A DNA stretch of 64,000 nt from Paucimonas lemoignei. GTDB lineage: Bacteria; Pseudomonadota; Gammaproteobacteria; Burkholderiales; Burkholderiaceae_D. Of the stretch, positions 22,018 to 31,682 are shown piece after piece. The notes under the pieces are model-generated. The model was given only the letters and a program-made list of their open reading frames with translations. It did no database searches and was not told the DNA's origin. Position numbers and translations under genes: made by a program. The stretch is from NCBI RefSeq assembly GCF_004342585.1, contig NZ_SLZQ01000015.1:1-64000 (forward strand), written 5' to 3'. How positions within the stretch are numbered: the first letter of the stretch is position 1; each line of letters opens with the position of its first letter.

Positions 22018-24114
22018 TTATGCCGCAACACCGACTACAGGCGCAAACGGCTGGTTCAGCAAATCGATGAAGGCATTGCCTTCCAGCGGCGGCGAATGCA
22101 AGTAGCCTTGCGTCTGGTCGCAGTCGAGGTCCTGCAGCAAGCTGAGCTGCTCTTCCGTTTCCACGCCTTCGGCCACGACTTCGATACCCAGCGAGTGCGC
22201 CAGCTGAATGATGGCCACGACGATCGAATAGCCCTTGGGGCTGATGGCCATGTTGTGGATGAAGCTGCGGTCCACTTTCATTTGCTGCACGCCGAACTGC
22301 TGCAGGTAACTGAGGCTGGAATAGCCGGTGCCGAAATCGTCGATGGCCAGCTCGAACCCGGCTTGCTGAAGCTTTTCAATGGTTTGCATGGTTTCGACGG
22401 CGTTTTGCATGGCCACCGTTTCGGTGATTTCAAACATCAGCTTGGCCGGAGCGATCTGGTGTTTGACGGTGATGCCAAGAATATCTTCGACGATGCGGGC
22501 CGAGCGCATCTGGATTTGCGACAGGTTGATGGCGATTCGCACGGTTTCCAATCCTGCCGTTTGCCATTCCTGCAATTGCCGGCATACCTCTTCAATGACC
22601 CAGCGTCCGACTTCCAGGATCTGGCCGGAGCGCTCGGCGATTGGAATGAATTCGGCGGGCGAGATCATGCCCAGCTTGGGATGCCGCCAGCGCAGCAAGG
22701 CTTCTGCGCCAAGGATATGGGTGCGGTCGCAGCTGAATTTGGGCTGATACACCAGGAATAGTTCGTCGTTCTGGATCGCCGCAGGCAAGCTGCGCTGGAT
22801 ATCGATGGCGCGGCGCGTGGAAGCATTCATGGCCGCTTCGAAGAAGCGGTAATTGTTGCGGCCGCTGGTCTTGACCTCGTACATCGCCGCATCGGCATGA
22901 CTGATGAGCTCATCCACGCTCTTGCCATCGTCCGGATAGATGGCGATGCCGATGCTGGGAGAAATCCGCATGCCGAGCTGATGGGGTACGAATTCGTCAT
23001 GGAAGCATTCGAGTAGTTTTTCTGCGATATGCCCGGCCATGCCCACGTCAGGCAATCCCTCGACCAGGATCACGAATTCATCGCCGCCCAGCCGTGCCAC
23101 GGTGTCTTCCTTGCGCAAGGATTGTTGCAGGCGCGCCGCCACTTCCTGCAACAAGGCGTCGCCGACGGCATGACCCAGCGAATCGTTGATCGCCTTGAAG
23201 CCATCCAGGTCGATGAAGTAAAGCGCCACCCGCGCCCTGGCGCGTTCGGCAGCGACAAGGGCATGGCGCACGCGTTCAAACAGCAAGGAGCGGTTCGGTA
23301 AACCGGTCAGGGCATCGTGCATGGCCTGATGGTGCAACTTTGCATTGACCGTGGTGAGTGACTTCACATACTCGTTGGTGCGCATCTCCAGGCGCGCATC
23401 GAGAATGGACAGCATCAGGGTGATGGTCAGGATGCCGAAGGTGAGGCCGGCAATCGTCAGCGCCAGCCAGTTGGGGCTGATTTCCGACGCCACCGTGCAG
23501 ACCGAGCCGAGCGGGAAATCGGCGGCGGCCATGCCCGTGTAATGCATGCCGGTGATGGCGATACCCATGACCAGGGCCGCGACAATGCGGCGCAGAAGCA
23601 GATGCTTTTCACGCTGATGCCGCAACCTGACCATGAGCCACAGCGCCGCCGTGGAGGCGCCGACCGCGATCAGGATCGAGAGCGTGAAAATGCCGGGGTG
23701 CCATTGGATGGCGGGATTCATCCGCATCGCGGCCATGCCGGTGTAATGCATGGCCGCGATGCCGGCGCCCATCATGATGCCGCTACTGAACAGCCGGGAG
23801 AGCGAAACCTTTTCCCGCGTGACGAGATGCAGCGCAAAGAAGGAAACCAACACCGCAATGACCAGTGACGCTGCAGTCAGGCCAAAATCGTAGCCGAGCG
23901 GGATCGGCAAGGAAAAGGACAGCATGCCGACGAAATGCATGCACCAGATGCCCAGGCCCATGGCAATGGCGCCGCCAGTCAGCCAGTACAGGCGCTGGTT
24001 TTTTCCGCTGACGGTGGCGATGCGCCCGGTAAGGTGGAGCGAGGTGTAGGACGCCAGCGTTGCGATTGTCAGGGAGGCAATTATAAGCGCAAGGCTGTAG
24101 GTGGGCTGCAGCAT
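22018..24114 (-). CDS. MHYT-GGDEF-EAL membrane protein (cyclic di-GMP turnover)
   Basis: A 698-residue inner-membrane protein. The N-terminal 240 residues form an MHYT sensor with seven hydrophobic segments and three motif copies (CMHFVGM, AMHYTGMAA, GMHYTGMAA), proposed to bind a copper-bound gas ligand. A GGDEF domain follows (about 255-425) with an intact RLGGDEF and an I-site RKED, then an EAL domain (about 435-685) with AEALLRWRHP. All signature residues are present, so both synthesis and breakdown of cyclic di-GMP are possible. It stands alone, 26 bases upstream of the PNPOx-like gene on the same strand. Confidence 0.93.
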   Translation of the reverse strand: MLQPTYSLALIIASLTIATLASYTSLHLTGRIATVSGKNQRLYWLTGGAIAMGLGIWCMHFVGMLSFSLPIPLGYDFGLTAASLVIAVLVSFFALHLVTREKVSLSRLFSSGIMMGAGIAAMHYTGMAAMRMNPAIQWHPGIFTLSILIAVGASTAALWLMVRLRHQREKHLLLRRIVAALVMGIAITGMHYTGMAAADFPLGSVCTVASEISPNWLALTIAGLTFGILTITLMLSILDARLEMRTNEYVKSLTTVNAKLHHQAMHDALTGLPNRSLLFERVRHALVAAERARARVALYFIDLDGFKAINDSLGHAVGDALLQEVAARLQQSLRKEDTVARLGGDEFVILVEGLPDVGMAGHIAEKLLECFHDEFVPHQLGMRISPSIGIAIYPDDGKSVDELISHADAAMYEVKTSGRNNYRFFEAAMNASTRRAIDIQRSLPAAIQNDELFLVYQPKFSCDRTHILGAEALLRWRHPKLGMISPAEFIPIAERSGQILEVGRWVIEEVCRQLQEWQTAGLETVRIAINLSQIQMRSARIVEDILGITVKHQIAPAKLMFEITETVAMQNAVETMQTIEKLQQAGFELAIDDFGTGYSSLSYLQQFGVQQMKVDRSFIHNMAISPKGYSIVVAIIQLAHSLGIEVVAEGVETEEQLSLLQDLDCDQTQGYLHSPPLEGNAFIDLLNQPFAPVVGVAA

Positions 24115-24286
24115 GACTCAATATTCAGCATATTTTTCTTGGGCCGAGCACAATACCGTAGTTATTAAGGCAAAGCCAATTAAAGGTTTTAATGCAATAG
24201 ATAGTATTAACTTGCAGCTAACGTTTTGCAGCGCCAGGGCGGTCAATACCCTGATCATGTATGCAAATCCTTGCGCTGCACTGCCT

Positions 24287-25753
24287 TCATGGCGCCGCGT
24301 CTTTCATGTCGAGCTTGCGCAGCATGGCCTTGCTGATTGTCTGGCGCGTGTTCCCATACGCTTCCCATGGATCCTTCTTCAGCGCTTTCAAGCGCGCCGG
24401 CAGCGATTGGATATTCCACATGGCCGAATTGGTCACGTCATCGAGTTCATCCCAGGACAGCGGTGTGGAAACGCTCAAGCCTTGGCGCGCGCGCACCGAG
24501 TATGGCGCGACAGTGCTGGCCATTTTCTGGTTGCGCAAATGATCGATGTAGATCTTGCAGACGCGGTTTTGCTCGCCCATCTTGATGCCGAACTTGCGCG
24601 GAAAGGTCTCGGCCAGATGACGTGCCACGGCTTCGGAACAGCGCGTGACGGTTTCCCAGGTATGCCGGCGCGCCAGCGGCACCACCACGTGCAAGCCCTT
24701 GCTGCCGCTGGTTTTGACGAAGGAGTCCAGACCCAGCTCGTTCAGGAATTCCCTGAGCAGGCGCGCGCCGTCGACCACGCGCTGCCATTTGAGCTTGGGA
24801 TCGGGATCGAGGTCGAATACCATGCAATCCGGCTTATCCATGCAATCGGCCCGGGCATTGCAGGTGTGGAGTTCTATCGTGCCCATTTGTGCCGCCGATA
24901 CCAGGGCCTTGGCGGAATTGATGACCAAGAGCGGTTGATGTTCCGGATCGACCGATGGGTCAAGAATTGCGATTTCCGGAATCGCGGCGCGGATGGCATG
25001 CCGCTGAAAAAAGGCCTTGCCTGTCAATCCGCCCGGCGAGCGAAGCAGATAGACCGGGCGGTTTTTCAGGTAAGGCAGCAGGTAAGGTGCAACCGCATCG
25101 TAGTAGTGCGCCAAGTCCAGCTTGGTCAAGCCGCTTGCCGGGTCGATCACGCGCTCGGGGTGCGTGATGGTGATGCCCTGCAGCGTGGCAGGCTTCGATG
25201 GGGCATGCTTCAGCAACTTGCCTACCGGTTTATCCGCTTCCTCATCGATGCCGCTGTCGCTGCGCGCCGCCTCGTCCCTTTCCTTGATCAGGAGCCATTG
25301 CTGCTTGTTGCCGCCGCCAGCCATGCGCGTGCGCACCAGCGTCCAGCTGCCATGCAGCTTGTCGCCATACAGATGAAACTTGAGCTTGCCGTCACGATAG
25401 CCTTGCGCCGCATCCCCTCGCGCTTCCCAGATGCCGCTATCCCAGATCTCCACCTTGCCGGCGCCATACTGGTGCGCAGGGATGATGCCTTCGAAATCGG
25501 CATAGCTGATGGGATGATCCTCGACTTGCACCGCCAGGCGCTTGTCGGCCGGATTCATGCTCGGCCCCTTGGGAATGGCCCAGCTTTTCAGCGTGCCATC
25601 GAGTTCGAGCCGAAAATCATAATGCAGCTTGGACGCGTCATGCCGTTGCACCACGAAGCGCAATTCATCTTGCGCGCGCTGCGCTTGGCCGCGTGGTTCG
25701 CTCGTGATGCGGAAATTCCGTTTGGCATGGTAGGTCGCAAGTTTATTCGGCAT
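24287..25753 (-). CDS. ligD: LigD-type NHEJ protein with phosphoesterase and polymerase domains but no ligase domain
   Basis: A 488-residue protein. Residues about 10-160 are the LigD 3'-phosphoesterase (FVVQRHDASKLHYDFRLELD, SMNPADKRLAVQVEDHPISY, FEGIIPAHQYGAGKVEIWD). Residues about 200-480 are the primase/polymerase domain (THPERVIDPASGLTKLDLAH, MVFDLDPDPKLKW with the catalytic Asp pair, KTSGSKGLHVVVPL). The ATP-dependent ligase domain that lies between them in the usual 800-900-residue LigD is missing: there is no lysine KxDG motif. The ATG at 25753 follows agagga. No Ku gene is in the window. It may work with a separate ligase, or only process ends. Confidence 0.9.
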   Translation of the reverse strand: MPNKLATYHAKRNFRITSEPRGQAQRAQDELRFVVQRHDASKLHYDFRLELDGTLKSWAIPKGPSMNPADKRLAVQVEDHPISYADFEGIIPAHQYGAGKVEIWDSGIWEARGDAAQGYRDGKLKFHLYGDKLHGSWTLVRTRMAGGGNKQQWLLIKERDEAARSDSGIDEEADKPVGKLLKHAPSKPATLQGITITHPERVIDPASGLTKLDLAHYYDAVAPYLLPYLKNRPVYLLRSPGGLTGKAFFQRHAIRAAIPEIAILDPSVDPEHQPLLVINSAKALVSAAQMGTIELHTCNARADCMDKPDCMVFDLDPDPKLKWQRVVDGARLLREFLNELGLDSFVKTSGSKGLHVVVPLARRHTWETVTRCSEAVARHLAETFPRKFGIKMGEQNRVCKIYIDHLRNQKMASTVAPYSVRARQGLSVSTPLSWDELDDVTNSAMWNIQSLPARLKALKKDPWEAYGNTRQTISKAMLRKLDMKDAAP

Positions 25754-25991
25754 GGCTTTTCCTCTATCTTGCTTGTGGTGCATAGGTCCGATGCGAATTT
25801 GCGGCAATGCTTTTGGCATTCACCTGTCGGCAAGCGCCGTGGTCGAATGGGCTGACGCACCGCTGTAACCATCGAATGCCATACGATTAATGTTACAAAT
25901 TCGACAGACGAGGTACTGCTTAGTTCTTGTGCAATTGCAAGGCTGCGCTTGGCGATGGATTTTTGCCGACGCGGCGAATGTCGTACCAGTC

Positions 25992-26738
25992 ATGAATATC
26001 TATGTCGGCACGAGTGGCTTTCAGTACGCGCACTGGAACAATGGCGTGTTCTATCCGCCGCGCACCAAGGATCGCCTGGCGTATGCCTATTCCAAAATGA
26101 ACGTGTTGGAAATCAATTCCACGTTCTATAGCATCCCTAAGCCGGAGATGGTCGCTGGATGGGCAGAAAAGATTCCCGCTGGCGCCAAGATGATTTTGAA
26201 GGCGCCGCAGTCAGTCACGCATCGCCGCCGCCTGAGGCTGCAAAGCGCGCCGCATGTCAAACCGGGCGAACACTTGCTGCATTATTTCGCCGATGGCTGC
26301 CTGCGTATTCCCGAAGAAAAACGCGGACCCGTGCTGGTGCAACTTCCCAATCGCATGGCAATCGATCTGCAGCGCCTGGAAGCGGTATTGCAGTTACTGA
26401 CGCAACGCTCGCTCAAGGTCGCGCTGGAAGTGCGGCATGCCTCGTGGTGCGTGACACCGACCTTCGAGCTGCTGGCGAAATATCGCGCCGCCCTGGTGGC
26501 GTCGGATTGGCACGAATTTGCCACGCCACTGGTGCCGACCGCGGATTTCATTTACTTGCGCCGGCATGGGCCGGACAGCGTCTACAGCAGCTTGTATAGC
26601 GAGGAAGCGGTTGCCGAAGACATCGCGCTGATCCGGCGCCAGCAGGTCGATGAGGCTTATGAGCTATTCAATAATGACGTGCATGGCTATGCACCGCAGA
26701 ATGTGATGCAGATGCTGCGATTGCTGCGGCAGGAATGA
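25992..26738 (+). CDS. DUF72 family protein
   Basis: A 248-residue TIM-barrel-like DUF72 protein: MNIYVGTSGFQYAHWNNGVF, EINSTFYSIPKPEMVAGWAE, PAGAKMILKAPQSVTHRRRL, GPVLVQLPNRM, VALEVRHASW, and FIYLRRHGPDS. The family is widespread and thought to be related to xylose-isomerase-like barrels or endonuclease IV, with no agreed function. The final part (YELFNNDVHGYAPQNVMQML) corresponds to the family's Y-F-N-N-D-x-x-x-x-A-x-x-N-A ending. It diverges from ligD across a 238-base gap; DUF72 genes are often near DNA-repair genes, but a link here is only an inference. Confidence 0.9.
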   Translation: MNIYVGTSGFQYAHWNNGVFYPPRTKDRLAYAYSKMNVLEINSTFYSIPKPEMVAGWAEKIPAGAKMILKAPQSVTHRRRLRLQSAPHVKPGEHLLHYFADGCLRIPEEKRGPVLVQLPNRMAIDLQRLEAVLQLLTQRSLKVALEVRHASWCVTPTFELLAKYRAALVASDWHEFATPLVPTADFIYLRRHGPDSVYSSLYSEEAVAEDIALIRRQQVDEAYELFNNDVHGYAPQNVMQMLRLLRQE

Positions 26739-27079
26739 GTTTCAGCCGGGCATAAACGGCATAAATAGCATTCACGTCATTACGGAAATCGATGTGTCTT
26801 GCGAGGCCGGCGGTCCGGCGCGTTCCAGACAAGGATGGCAGATATTCTCATTCCGGGAGGTCTGCCAGCTCCCATCGGGCTGCGCTGGCCAAACCCCATT
26901 CATGGCACCGCGTTAATTGCGAGCCGAGAATTTGCATCCGATAAACCCTCTGCTTTCGCTCATTGCCGGCGCCGCAACTCAATCTGAAATTTTTAGTCTA
27001 CTTTGACAGAATGCTGGTTACAAGCAGGCTGTGCATTGGTTGGGTAAAGTGTTCTTACACATCATTAACGGGCGGGCAA
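26739..27079. other. Intergenic region between DUF72 gene and the PAS-GGDEF-EAL gene
   Basis: A 341-base gap. A TTGACA hexamer lies at 27003-27008 but no good -10 follows at 16-18 bases. I see no gene, RNA or convincing hairpin terminator in it. Confidence 0.5.
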
Positions 27080-28807
27080 ATGTCGGTTAACGAATGGAGT
27101 GGTACCGAGGCGCTCGAAATTGCGGAACAGCGTTTCAGGGAATTTGCGGATGCGATGCCGCACATTATCTGGACTGCCCGCGCAGATGGCACGATTGATT
27201 ATGTGAATCAGGTCTATCGCGACTTCGTGCAGCGCGACCTTGATGTGCCTAGCCAGAGCTGGATAGACATTCTGCATCCCGATGATGTGACGCCCACGCT
27301 GAGCGCCTGGCAGCATGCCGTCGCCACCGGCACCGAATACTCCATTGAATTTCGCGCGCTGCACCATACGAGCGGCAAATATCGCTGGCTTGCCGTCCGT
27401 GGCAAGCCGGTTCGGGATGAAGCTGGAAATATCCGCAAATGGTATGGCATTTGCACCGATATCCAGAGCGTCAAGGAAGCGCAAAGTGAAATCCAGCGTC
27501 TTGCCAACCTCGATCAGTTGACCGGATTGCCGAACCGACGGCTTTTGCAGGACCGCCTGGAACATGCCATGCGCGTCAGCAGCCGCAACCAGCAATGGGG
27601 CGCGGTCATGCTGATCGACCTGGATAACTTTAAACTGGTGAACGATACGCAGGGACATAGCCAGGGCGACGTGCTGATCCAGCAAGTGGCGCAGCGATTG
27701 GCGCGCTATCTGCGTGGAAGCGACACGGTGGCGCGTCTCGGTGGCGATGAATTTATCGTCATACTCGAAAGCATAGGCCATACCAGCATCGAAGCCGGCA
27801 GCCGCGCCGCACAAACTGGCGAAAAAATTCTTGCCATCCTGGGCGAGCCCTTTCAGCTATGTAATAGCCAGCACAGCAGCACTGCCAGTATCGGCGCGTC
27901 GCTTTTTCACGGCACGCAGCGCCCGGCGGAGGAATTGCTGAAGCGCGCCGAGGCCGCCATGTACCAGGCCAAGGCGGCCGGCAGAAATCTTTTTTGTTTT
28001 TATGATCCGGTGATGCAGTCGGCGATCAGCAAGCGGATGGCGATCGAGGATGCAATCCGTCATAGCCTGGAGCATGAGCTATTCACCGTGCATTACCAGC
28101 CACAGGTCGACTTGCACGAGCGCGTCATCGGTGCCGAAGCCTTGCTGCGCTGGACGCATCCGGATTATCGGCACGTTTCGCCGGCTGAATTCATTCCCGT
28201 TGCAGAAAATTCCGGGCAAATCCTGCAGCTAGGCCAGTGGGTGCTGCAATCGGCATGCGAGCAATTGGCGGCATGGGCGCGGCATCCCGCAACGGCGCGG
28301 CTGACGCTGGCAGTCAATGTCAGCGCCAAGCAATTCCGCCATCCCGAGTTCATCCATCAGGTGATCGGCATCATTGAGACAACGGGAATCCATGCAGGCA
28401 AGCTGAAGCTGGAAATTACGGAAACGGCATTGATCGAGAATATCAGCGATGCCGTGGACAAGATCCTTGTGCTGAAAAAACACGGCATTGGCATGTCGCT
28501 GGATGACTTTGGCGTGGGCTATTCTTCCCTGGCGTATCTGTGCGATCTTCCTCTTGATCAGATCAAGCTGGATCGCTCATTCATCCGGCGCATTCCGGGT
28601 AGCGCCAAGGATATGGCGATCCTGCAAGCCATGATCATGCTGGGCCAGAAACTGGGACTCACCATCGTCGCCGAAGGCGTCGAATCGACCCAGCAGTTAC
28701 ATGCGTTGACCGGAATCGGCTGCCAGCATTTTCAAGGCTTCCTGTTTTCCAAACCCTTGCCGGCGCCAGACTTTGCCGCTTACTTGCAAAAAAGCGTGGC
28801 GGATTGA
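27080..28807 (+). CDS. PAS-GGDEF-EAL protein (cyclic di-GMP turnover), cytoplasmic
   Basis: A 575-residue soluble signalling protein. Residues about 15-135 are a PAS/PAC pair (FREFADAMPHIIWTARADGT, then KYRWLAVRGKPVRDEAGNIR), followed by GGDEF (about 150-305) with RLGGDEF and an I-site RGSD, and EAL (about 320-565) with AEALLRWTHP and QIKLDRSFIRRIP. Both catalytic signatures are intact. No membrane segment is present, so the PAS domain senses something in the cytoplasm. The ATG at 27080 follows gggcgggc; an upstream extension to 26963 has no domain support. It is convergent with the PBP1A gene. Confidence 0.92.
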   Translation: MSVNEWSGTEALEIAEQRFREFADAMPHIIWTARADGTIDYVNQVYRDFVQRDLDVPSQSWIDILHPDDVTPTLSAWQHAVATGTEYSIEFRALHHTSGKYRWLAVRGKPVRDEAGNIRKWYGICTDIQSVKEAQSEIQRLANLDQLTGLPNRRLLQDRLEHAMRVSSRNQQWGAVMLIDLDNFKLVNDTQGHSQGDVLIQQVAQRLARYLRGSDTVARLGGDEFIVILESIGHTSIEAGSRAAQTGEKILAILGEPFQLCNSQHSSTASIGASLFHGTQRPAEELLKRAEAAMYQAKAAGRNLFCFYDPVMQSAISKRMAIEDAIRHSLEHELFTVHYQPQVDLHERVIGAEALLRWTHPDYRHVSPAEFIPVAENSGQILQLGQWVLQSACEQLAAWARHPATARLTLAVNVSAKQFRHPEFIHQVIGIIETTGIHAGKLKLEITETALIENISDAVDKILVLKKHGIGMSLDDFGVGYSSLAYLCDLPLDQIKLDRSFIRRIPGSAKDMAILQAMIMLGQKLGLTIVAEGVESTQQLHALTGIGCQHFQGFLFSKPLPAPDFAAYLQKSVAD

Positions 28808-28872
28808 GCCATCGTTTGCGATCGATGGCTGCAACCTGCCAGGCGCACGTGCAGCCGTCATCGCCGCGCCGC

Positions 28873-31305
28873 TTACGGCAAGGATTGCGTCGGCGCGACT
28901 TGCTGGTTGACTGGCGAATTGCTGCGTGCCGGCTGTGACGGCGCCGGGTTGCCATTGCCGCCGCCGAAAAGGCGGTTCCACAGACTGCTGATCGGGTCGC
29001 GCTCTTCCGCGCCGACGGTGCGCACCGCGCCCTGGTCGGCAAATTCCTGGTAAGCCCAGTCGCCATTGGCTTGCACCAGGCCATCGGGCATCGCGCGCTG
29101 GCCATCCGGGCGGCCGCGCAAGGCGACGCGCATGTAATCGACCCAGATCGGCAGCGCCAAGGTGCTGCCGAATTCGCGGTTGCCCAGCGACTTGGGCGTG
29201 TCGTAACCCAGCCAGGCCACGGCCACCACATCGCTGGCATAGCCGGCAAACCAGCCATCCATCGCATCGTTGGTGGTACCCGTCTTGCCGGCCAGGTCGG
29301 CGCGGCCAAGCTTCTGGCCGGCGGCTGCGGCCGTGCCGGAATGGGCGACGTCGCGCAGCATGCTATCCATCAGCCAGGCATTGCGCGCATCGAGCACGCG
29401 TTCGGCTTCATTTTCCGCCTCCGGCTTTTGCGCCAGGACGTTGCCCTTGGCATCGGTGATCTTGGCGATCAGGTAAGGCTGGCGCAGGTAGCCGCCATTG
29501 GCAAACACGGCATAGGCCGACGCCATCTGTGCCGGCGTCACCGACCCGGTGCCGAGTGCCAGGGTCAGGTTGTTCGGGTGCTTGTCCGGCGTAAAGCCGA
29601 AGCGGCCGAGATAGTCTTGCGCATACTGCGGCGTGACCTGTTGCAGGATGCGGATCGATACCACGTTCTTGGAACGCTTCAAGCCATAGCGCATCGATAC
29701 CATGCCATCGTAGCTGCCATTGTCGTTTTGCGGCGTCCACGAGCGGCCATTGGCATCGGTCATTTCCAGCGGCGCATCGTTGATCAAAGTGCCGGGCGAC
29801 AAGCCTTTTTCCAGCGCGGCGGAATAGACAAAGGGCTTGATGGTCGAGCCCGGCTGGCGCCAGGCCTGGGTGACATGGTCGAACTGGCTCAAGCCATAGT
29901 CGAAGCCGCCGACCAGGGCGCGGTACGAGCCGTCATGGGCATTGAGAGCGACAAAGGCTGCCGCCACTTCCGGCAATTGCACGATCGCCCATTTCTGCTT
30001 GGCGTCTTGCATGATGCGGATCACGGCGCCGGGTCGCACGCCGCTGTCACCCTTGGCGCCGAGCTTGGCGGCGGCAAAACGCAAGCCTTCGCCGCTGATG
30101 GTGATTTCTTCGCCGGAGAGCACTTGCACGCGCACTGCCTTGGATGACGTCGCCAGCACCACGGCTGATTTCAATTCACCGCTGTCCGGGTATTTCAGCA
30201 AGGCTTGGGCAATCGCTTCATCGCGGTCTTCTTCATCGTCCGGCAATTTGATGAAGGCTTCCGGCCCGCGATAGCCATGGCGGCGGTCGTAATCCAGCAC
30301 ACCGCGGCGCACGGCCGCATACGCCGCATCCTGATCGGTTTTGACGAGCGTGGTGACGACATTGAAGCCGCGCGTGTACGTCTCTTCCTTGAATTGCGAA
30401 TACATGAACCTGCGCACCTGTTCGGCGGCGTATTCGGCATGGGCGCCGAAGCGTTGCGCGTTACCGCGGATTACCGGCTTTTCATTCACTGCCTGCTGGT
30501 ACTGCGCTTCAGTGATGTAGTTCAGCTCGCGCATGCGCTTGAGGATATACAGCTGGCGCTGGCGCGCGCGCTTGGGGTTGACCACCGGGTTCATGGTCGA
30601 CGGCGCCTTGGGCAAGCCGGCCAGCATGGCGGCTTCGGCCACGCTGATGTCGCGAATCGGCTTGCCGAAATAGGTGTAGGCGGCAGCGGCAAAACCATAG
30701 GCGCGTTCACCCAGGTAAATCTGGTTCATGTACAGCTCGAGGATCTGATCCTTGGAGAGTTCGCGCTCGATCTTATAGGCCAGCATGATTTCGTTGACCT
30801 TGCGCGAATAGGATTTTTCGCGCGACAGGAAAAAATTGCGCGCGACTTGCATGGTGATGGTCGAGGCGCCCTGCGCATTGCCGCCTTTGACAAAATTCGA
30901 TAGGGCGGCGCGCAGCACGCCCTTGTAATCCACGCCATCGTGCCGATAGAAGCTTTCATCCTCGATCGCCAGGAGCGCCTTGGTCATCAGGGGCGGCATT
31001 TGCTTGATCGGCACGAACTCGCGCCGCTCTTCGCCGAATTCGCCGATCAGTACATTATCGGCGGTGAAGATGCGCAGCGGGATCTTGGGACGATAATCGG
31101 TCAGCGTATCCAGACTGGGCAGGCTGGGAGCGACCAGTATCAGCGCATAAGCCGCGAGCAAACCGCCAACCAGCGCCACGATGGCCAAGCCACCCAGAAA
31201 CAGGCCGGCCAGGCGCCGGCGCCAGGAACGTTTGCCGGCGCCGGATTTGGCGCCCTTGGACGATTGTGAAGAGGAAGAGGATTTGGAAGATTTCGTTGAT
31301 TTCAT
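28873..31305 (-). CDS. mrcA: Penicillin-binding protein 1A (bifunctional)
   Basis: An 810-residue class A PBP. A Ser/Lys-rich cytoplasmic tail (residues 1-27) precedes one membrane helix (about 33-58). The glycosyltransferase domain shows AIEDESFYRHDGVDYKGVLR with the catalytic Glu, GASTITMQVARNFFLS, and YMNQIYLGERAYGFAAAAYT. The transpeptidase domain has SXXK as GSTIKPF, SXN as RSKN, and KTG as GKTGTT. An OB-like insert lies between them. It polymerises and crosslinks peptidoglycan at the outer face of the inner membrane. The C-terminus ends in a low-complexity Pro/Gln/Asn tail. In many Burkholderiales ponA is beside pil genes; that is not so here. Confidence 0.95.
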   Translation of the reverse strand: MKSTKSSKSSSSSQSSKGAKSGAGKRSWRRRLAGLFLGGLAIVALVGGLLAAYALILVAPSLPSLDTLTDYRPKIPLRIFTADNVLIGEFGEERREFVPIKQMPPLMTKALLAIEDESFYRHDGVDYKGVLRAALSNFVKGGNAQGASTITMQVARNFFLSREKSYSRKVNEIMLAYKIERELSKDQILELYMNQIYLGERAYGFAAAAYTYFGKPIRDISVAEAAMLAGLPKAPSTMNPVVNPKRARQRQLYILKRMRELNYITEAQYQQAVNEKPVIRGNAQRFGAHAEYAAEQVRRFMYSQFKEETYTRGFNVVTTLVKTDQDAAYAAVRRGVLDYDRRHGYRGPEAFIKLPDDEEDRDEAIAQALLKYPDSGELKSAVVLATSSKAVRVQVLSGEEITISGEGLRFAAAKLGAKGDSGVRPGAVIRIMQDAKQKWAIVQLPEVAAAFVALNAHDGSYRALVGGFDYGLSQFDHVTQAWRQPGSTIKPFVYSAALEKGLSPGTLINDAPLEMTDANGRSWTPQNDNGSYDGMVSMRYGLKRSKNVVSIRILQQVTPQYAQDYLGRFGFTPDKHPNNLTLALGTGSVTPAQMASAYAVFANGGYLRQPYLIAKITDAKGNVLAQKPEAENEAERVLDARNAWLMDSMLRDVAHSGTAAAAGQKLGRADLAGKTGTTNDAMDGWFAGYASDVVAVAWLGYDTPKSLGNREFGSTLALPIWVDYMRVALRGRPDGQRAMPDGLVQANGDWAYQEFADQGAVRTVGAEERDPISSLWNRLFGGGNGNPAPSQPARSNSPVNQQVAPTQSLP

Positions 31306-31682
31306 AAAGAAGTGCGCGCAGCCAACAATGCAGGTAGCAAATATGTGCGCGGCTGGACAAGCCAGAAAATAGCAATTTTATAAAACTAACCGCATGCAAC
31401 TGTATCAGGCATTGCGAATCGGGGGTATGGTGATTACTTTTTGTAACGACAAAGTTGTGTAAGCGCAGCAATATCTTGCCGCCATAATGATCTTAGGCAA
31501 TGTATCGGCGGAAAAGTTGCTCATGCACCATTAAATATCTCGGATCCGTCATCCTGCGTATCGCCTGCTGGCGTCATCTGCGGCCAAACTGGCAGTCGAC
31601 GCGAGCGATTTGTGTTTAAATGCCGTCTTTCCGCCAGTTGGCAAAACTCTAGCCAGCATAATCATTTCATCGCTTGCCATTC
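31306..31682. other. Intergenic region between PBP1A and methyltransferase genes
   Basis: A 377-base divergent gap, AT-rich near 31365-31500. It must hold promoters for both neighbours, but I cannot point to a clear -35/-10 pair. No gene or RNA structure is apparent. Confidence 0.5.

Noticed and set aside
26999-27031. TTGACA before the PAS-GGDEF-EAL gene as a promoter
   Set aside because: No acceptable -10 hexamer lies 16-18 bases downstream.
28807-28830. Hairpin agccatcg/cgatggct between convergent GGDEF-EAL and PBP1A genes
   Set aside because: Eight-base stem without a T-run on either strand; too weak to call a terminator.
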